Assembly: GCA_020025475.1 (NCBI GenBank)
Contig: JAHHSA010000024.1
Location: forward strand, 1-23,037
From: Oscillibacter sp.
GTDB lineage: Bacteria > Bacillota > Clostridia > Oscillospirales > Oscillospiraceae
DNA length: 23,037 bases
Direction: 5' to 3'
Shown piece after piece: positions 22,605 through 23,037 of this stretch. The notes beneath the pieces were generated by a model. The model did not search any database. It saw nothing but the letters and a program-made list of their open reading frames with translations, and was not told the origin of the DNA. Positions within the stretch are counted from its first letter, which is position 1, and each line of letters starts with the position of its first letter. The position numbers and the translations under genes are program-made.

Positions 22605-22832
22605 TCAGGTGATGCTTAAGCTTGGGGGAATGCTCACTAGCATATGGATATGGTCTGGGCAAGCCTCTGCCTCTATAATTTCTACGCCTTTTTGCTCACA
22701 CAACTTCCTCAGTATTTTTCCTATATCTGCTCTGATCTTCCCATAAATTTCTTGTCTTCGGTACTTTGGTGCAAATACTATGTGATACTGGCATCTCCAT
22801 TTCGAATGTGATAAGCTATTCATGTCATTCAT
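22605..22832 (-). pseudogene. tnpA: Truncated IS200/IS605-family TnpA transposase (N-terminal half)
   Basis: A 75-codon remnant of a Y1 (HUH) transposase. It reads 'HSKWRCQYHIVFAPKYRRQ', 'IYGKIRADIGKILRKLCEQK' and 'ACPDHIHMLVSIPPSLSI', the standard N-terminal half of IS200-type TnpA, with the HUH motif (HIH, residues 61-63) intact. Normal proteins are about twice as long. The helix with the catalytic tyrosine is missing, so it cannot be active alone. Identity breaks at about base 22610, where the sequence changes to the AT-rich tail after the helicase gene. GGAGG precedes the ATG by eight bases but lies in a stem. Confidence 0.88.
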
Positions 22833-22836
22833 TGAC

Positions 22837-22899
22837 AAATCCTCCTTTTGCTTTGATGCGGTCGGCAAACCTGCATCTATTTTAGCAAAAGGAGGATTT
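22837..22899 (-). promoter_or_regulatory. RBS-sequestering leader hairpin of tnpA
   Basis: AAATCCTCCTTTTGCT (22837-22852) and AGCAAAAGGAGGATTT (22884-22899) are perfect 16-bp complements, with GATGC/GCATC pairing inside the loop. In the minus-strand transcript the AAGGAGGA ribosome binding site of tnpA is buried in this stem. This matches the known translational repression of IS200 transposases. Confidence 0.85.
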
Positions 22900-22918
22900 C
22901 TTGTATCTGAAGATTTTC

Positions 22919-22937
22919 CCCCCAGTAAAACTGGGGG
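22919..22937. repeat. IS200/IS605 left-end hairpin
   Basis: CCCCCAG-TAAAA-CTGGGGG, a 7-bp stem with a 5-base loop, ~90 bp outside tnpA. TnpA of this family recognises subterminal imperfect hairpins of this kind as single-stranded DNA. It could also work as a small terminator, but its place in the element favours the end-recognition role. Confidence 0.7.
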
Positions 22938-22955
22938 TTCTCTTGTATCCAACGG

Positions 22956-22982
22956 AAAAACGGCGTGACCGAAGTCACGCCG
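22956..22982 (-). terminator. Intrinsic terminator of an unseen minus-strand gene
   Basis: On the minus strand: a 9-bp stem CGGCGTGAC / GTCACGCCG with a TTCG loop, followed by TTTTTCC. It is oriented to end a gene entering from the right of the window, just before the IS remnant. Confidence 0.85.
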
Positions 22983-22995
22983 CTCAGACTGTCGA

Positions 22996-23031
22996 GAAAC
23001 CTGGCTGTGCGTCAAGCACAAGCCAGGTTTC
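22996..23031. repeat. Long hairpin of unknown role at the right edge
   Basis: GAAACCTGGCTGTGC and GCACAAGCCAGGTTTC pair over 15 bp with one bulge around a 5-base loop (GTCAA). It lies 14 bp from the terminator hairpin. It may be a second terminator, an element end or a 3' UTR structure; the window ends too soon to tell. Confidence 0.6.
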
Positions 23032-23037
23032 TTTCAC

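Larger units (their letters stand above)
22608..22945 (-). mobile_element. IS200/IS605 element remnant: left end plus 5' half of tnpA
   Basis: Holds the truncated tnpA, its RNA leader hairpin and a foot hairpin at the outer end. The right half of the element (rest of tnpA and right-end hairpin) is absent. The outer boundary is estimated from the hairpin at 22919-22937 and may be off by ~15 bp; the inner boundary is the break in TnpA similarity. Confidence 0.75.

Noticed and set aside
1..23037. CRISPR arrays, tRNA and rRNA genes
   Set aside because: I looked for regularly spaced repeats, tRNA T-loop motifs and conserved rRNA segments and saw none.

Overview
The window looks like a chromosomal segment of a low-to-moderate GC gut Clostridia. 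The Oscillospiraceae (Flavonifractor/Oscillibacter-like bacteria) are my best guess, from an SLH-domain surface protein, a Bacillus-type LexA box ahead of a Y-family polymerase/YolD pair, Gram-positive promoters and Shine-Dalgarno sites, and the overall protein style. The assignment is inference; there is no rRNA or other phylogenetic marker.

Layout, left to right. Positions 2-2689 hold the 3' part of a large S-layer-homology surface protein, closed by a textbook terminator. Positions 2850-9312 form an envelope-export unit: an extended -10 promoter, an MMPL/RND transporter with an unusual bactofilin-like C-terminal tail, an overlapping gene for a secreted, membrane-anchored GLUG-repeat protein with a large helical insert, and a TetR regulator with its own promoter and a palindromic operator. 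A shared terminator ends the unit. Positions 9351-10121 hold an SGNH hydrolase on the minus strand whose -10 lies in a 41-bp near-perfect inverted repeat. Divergent from it, 10202-12130 is an SOS module: LexA box, Y-family polymerase with a clamp-binding peptide, and a YolD-like partner overlapping by ATGA. Then come a TIGR04076 protein, a DUF1275 (YoaK-like) membrane protein and, convergent to it, an EamA/DMT transporter.

Positions 14637-14800 carry a promoter, a long-range hairpin and a strong terminal hairpin with no ORF, so I call a candidate small RNA. Positions 14815-16820 are a plasmid-style partition operon on the minus strand (RHH protein, ParA, ParB), with its promoter embedded in a cluster of TGACAT/ATGTCA repeats. 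This suggests an integrated plasmid or integrative element.

Positions 17086-22574 are visibly more AT-rich. They hold a two-gene cassette: a small XRE regulator, then a 1726-residue protein joining an Upf1/DNA2-like SF1 helicase, a Vsr/MTES_1575-like nuclease and a C-terminal 'GGHEL...GGRAT...GWWTK' module. This is the best candidate for a little-described (probably anti-phage or DNA-processing) system. The window ends with a truncated IS200/IS605 tnpA whose ribosome binding site lies in a 16-bp stem, the left-end hairpin of that element, and terminators of an unseen gene to the right.

Three promoters in the central part (for the TetR, TIGR04076 and DUF1275 genes) overlap the stop codon of the preceding gene, a recurring compact arrangement.
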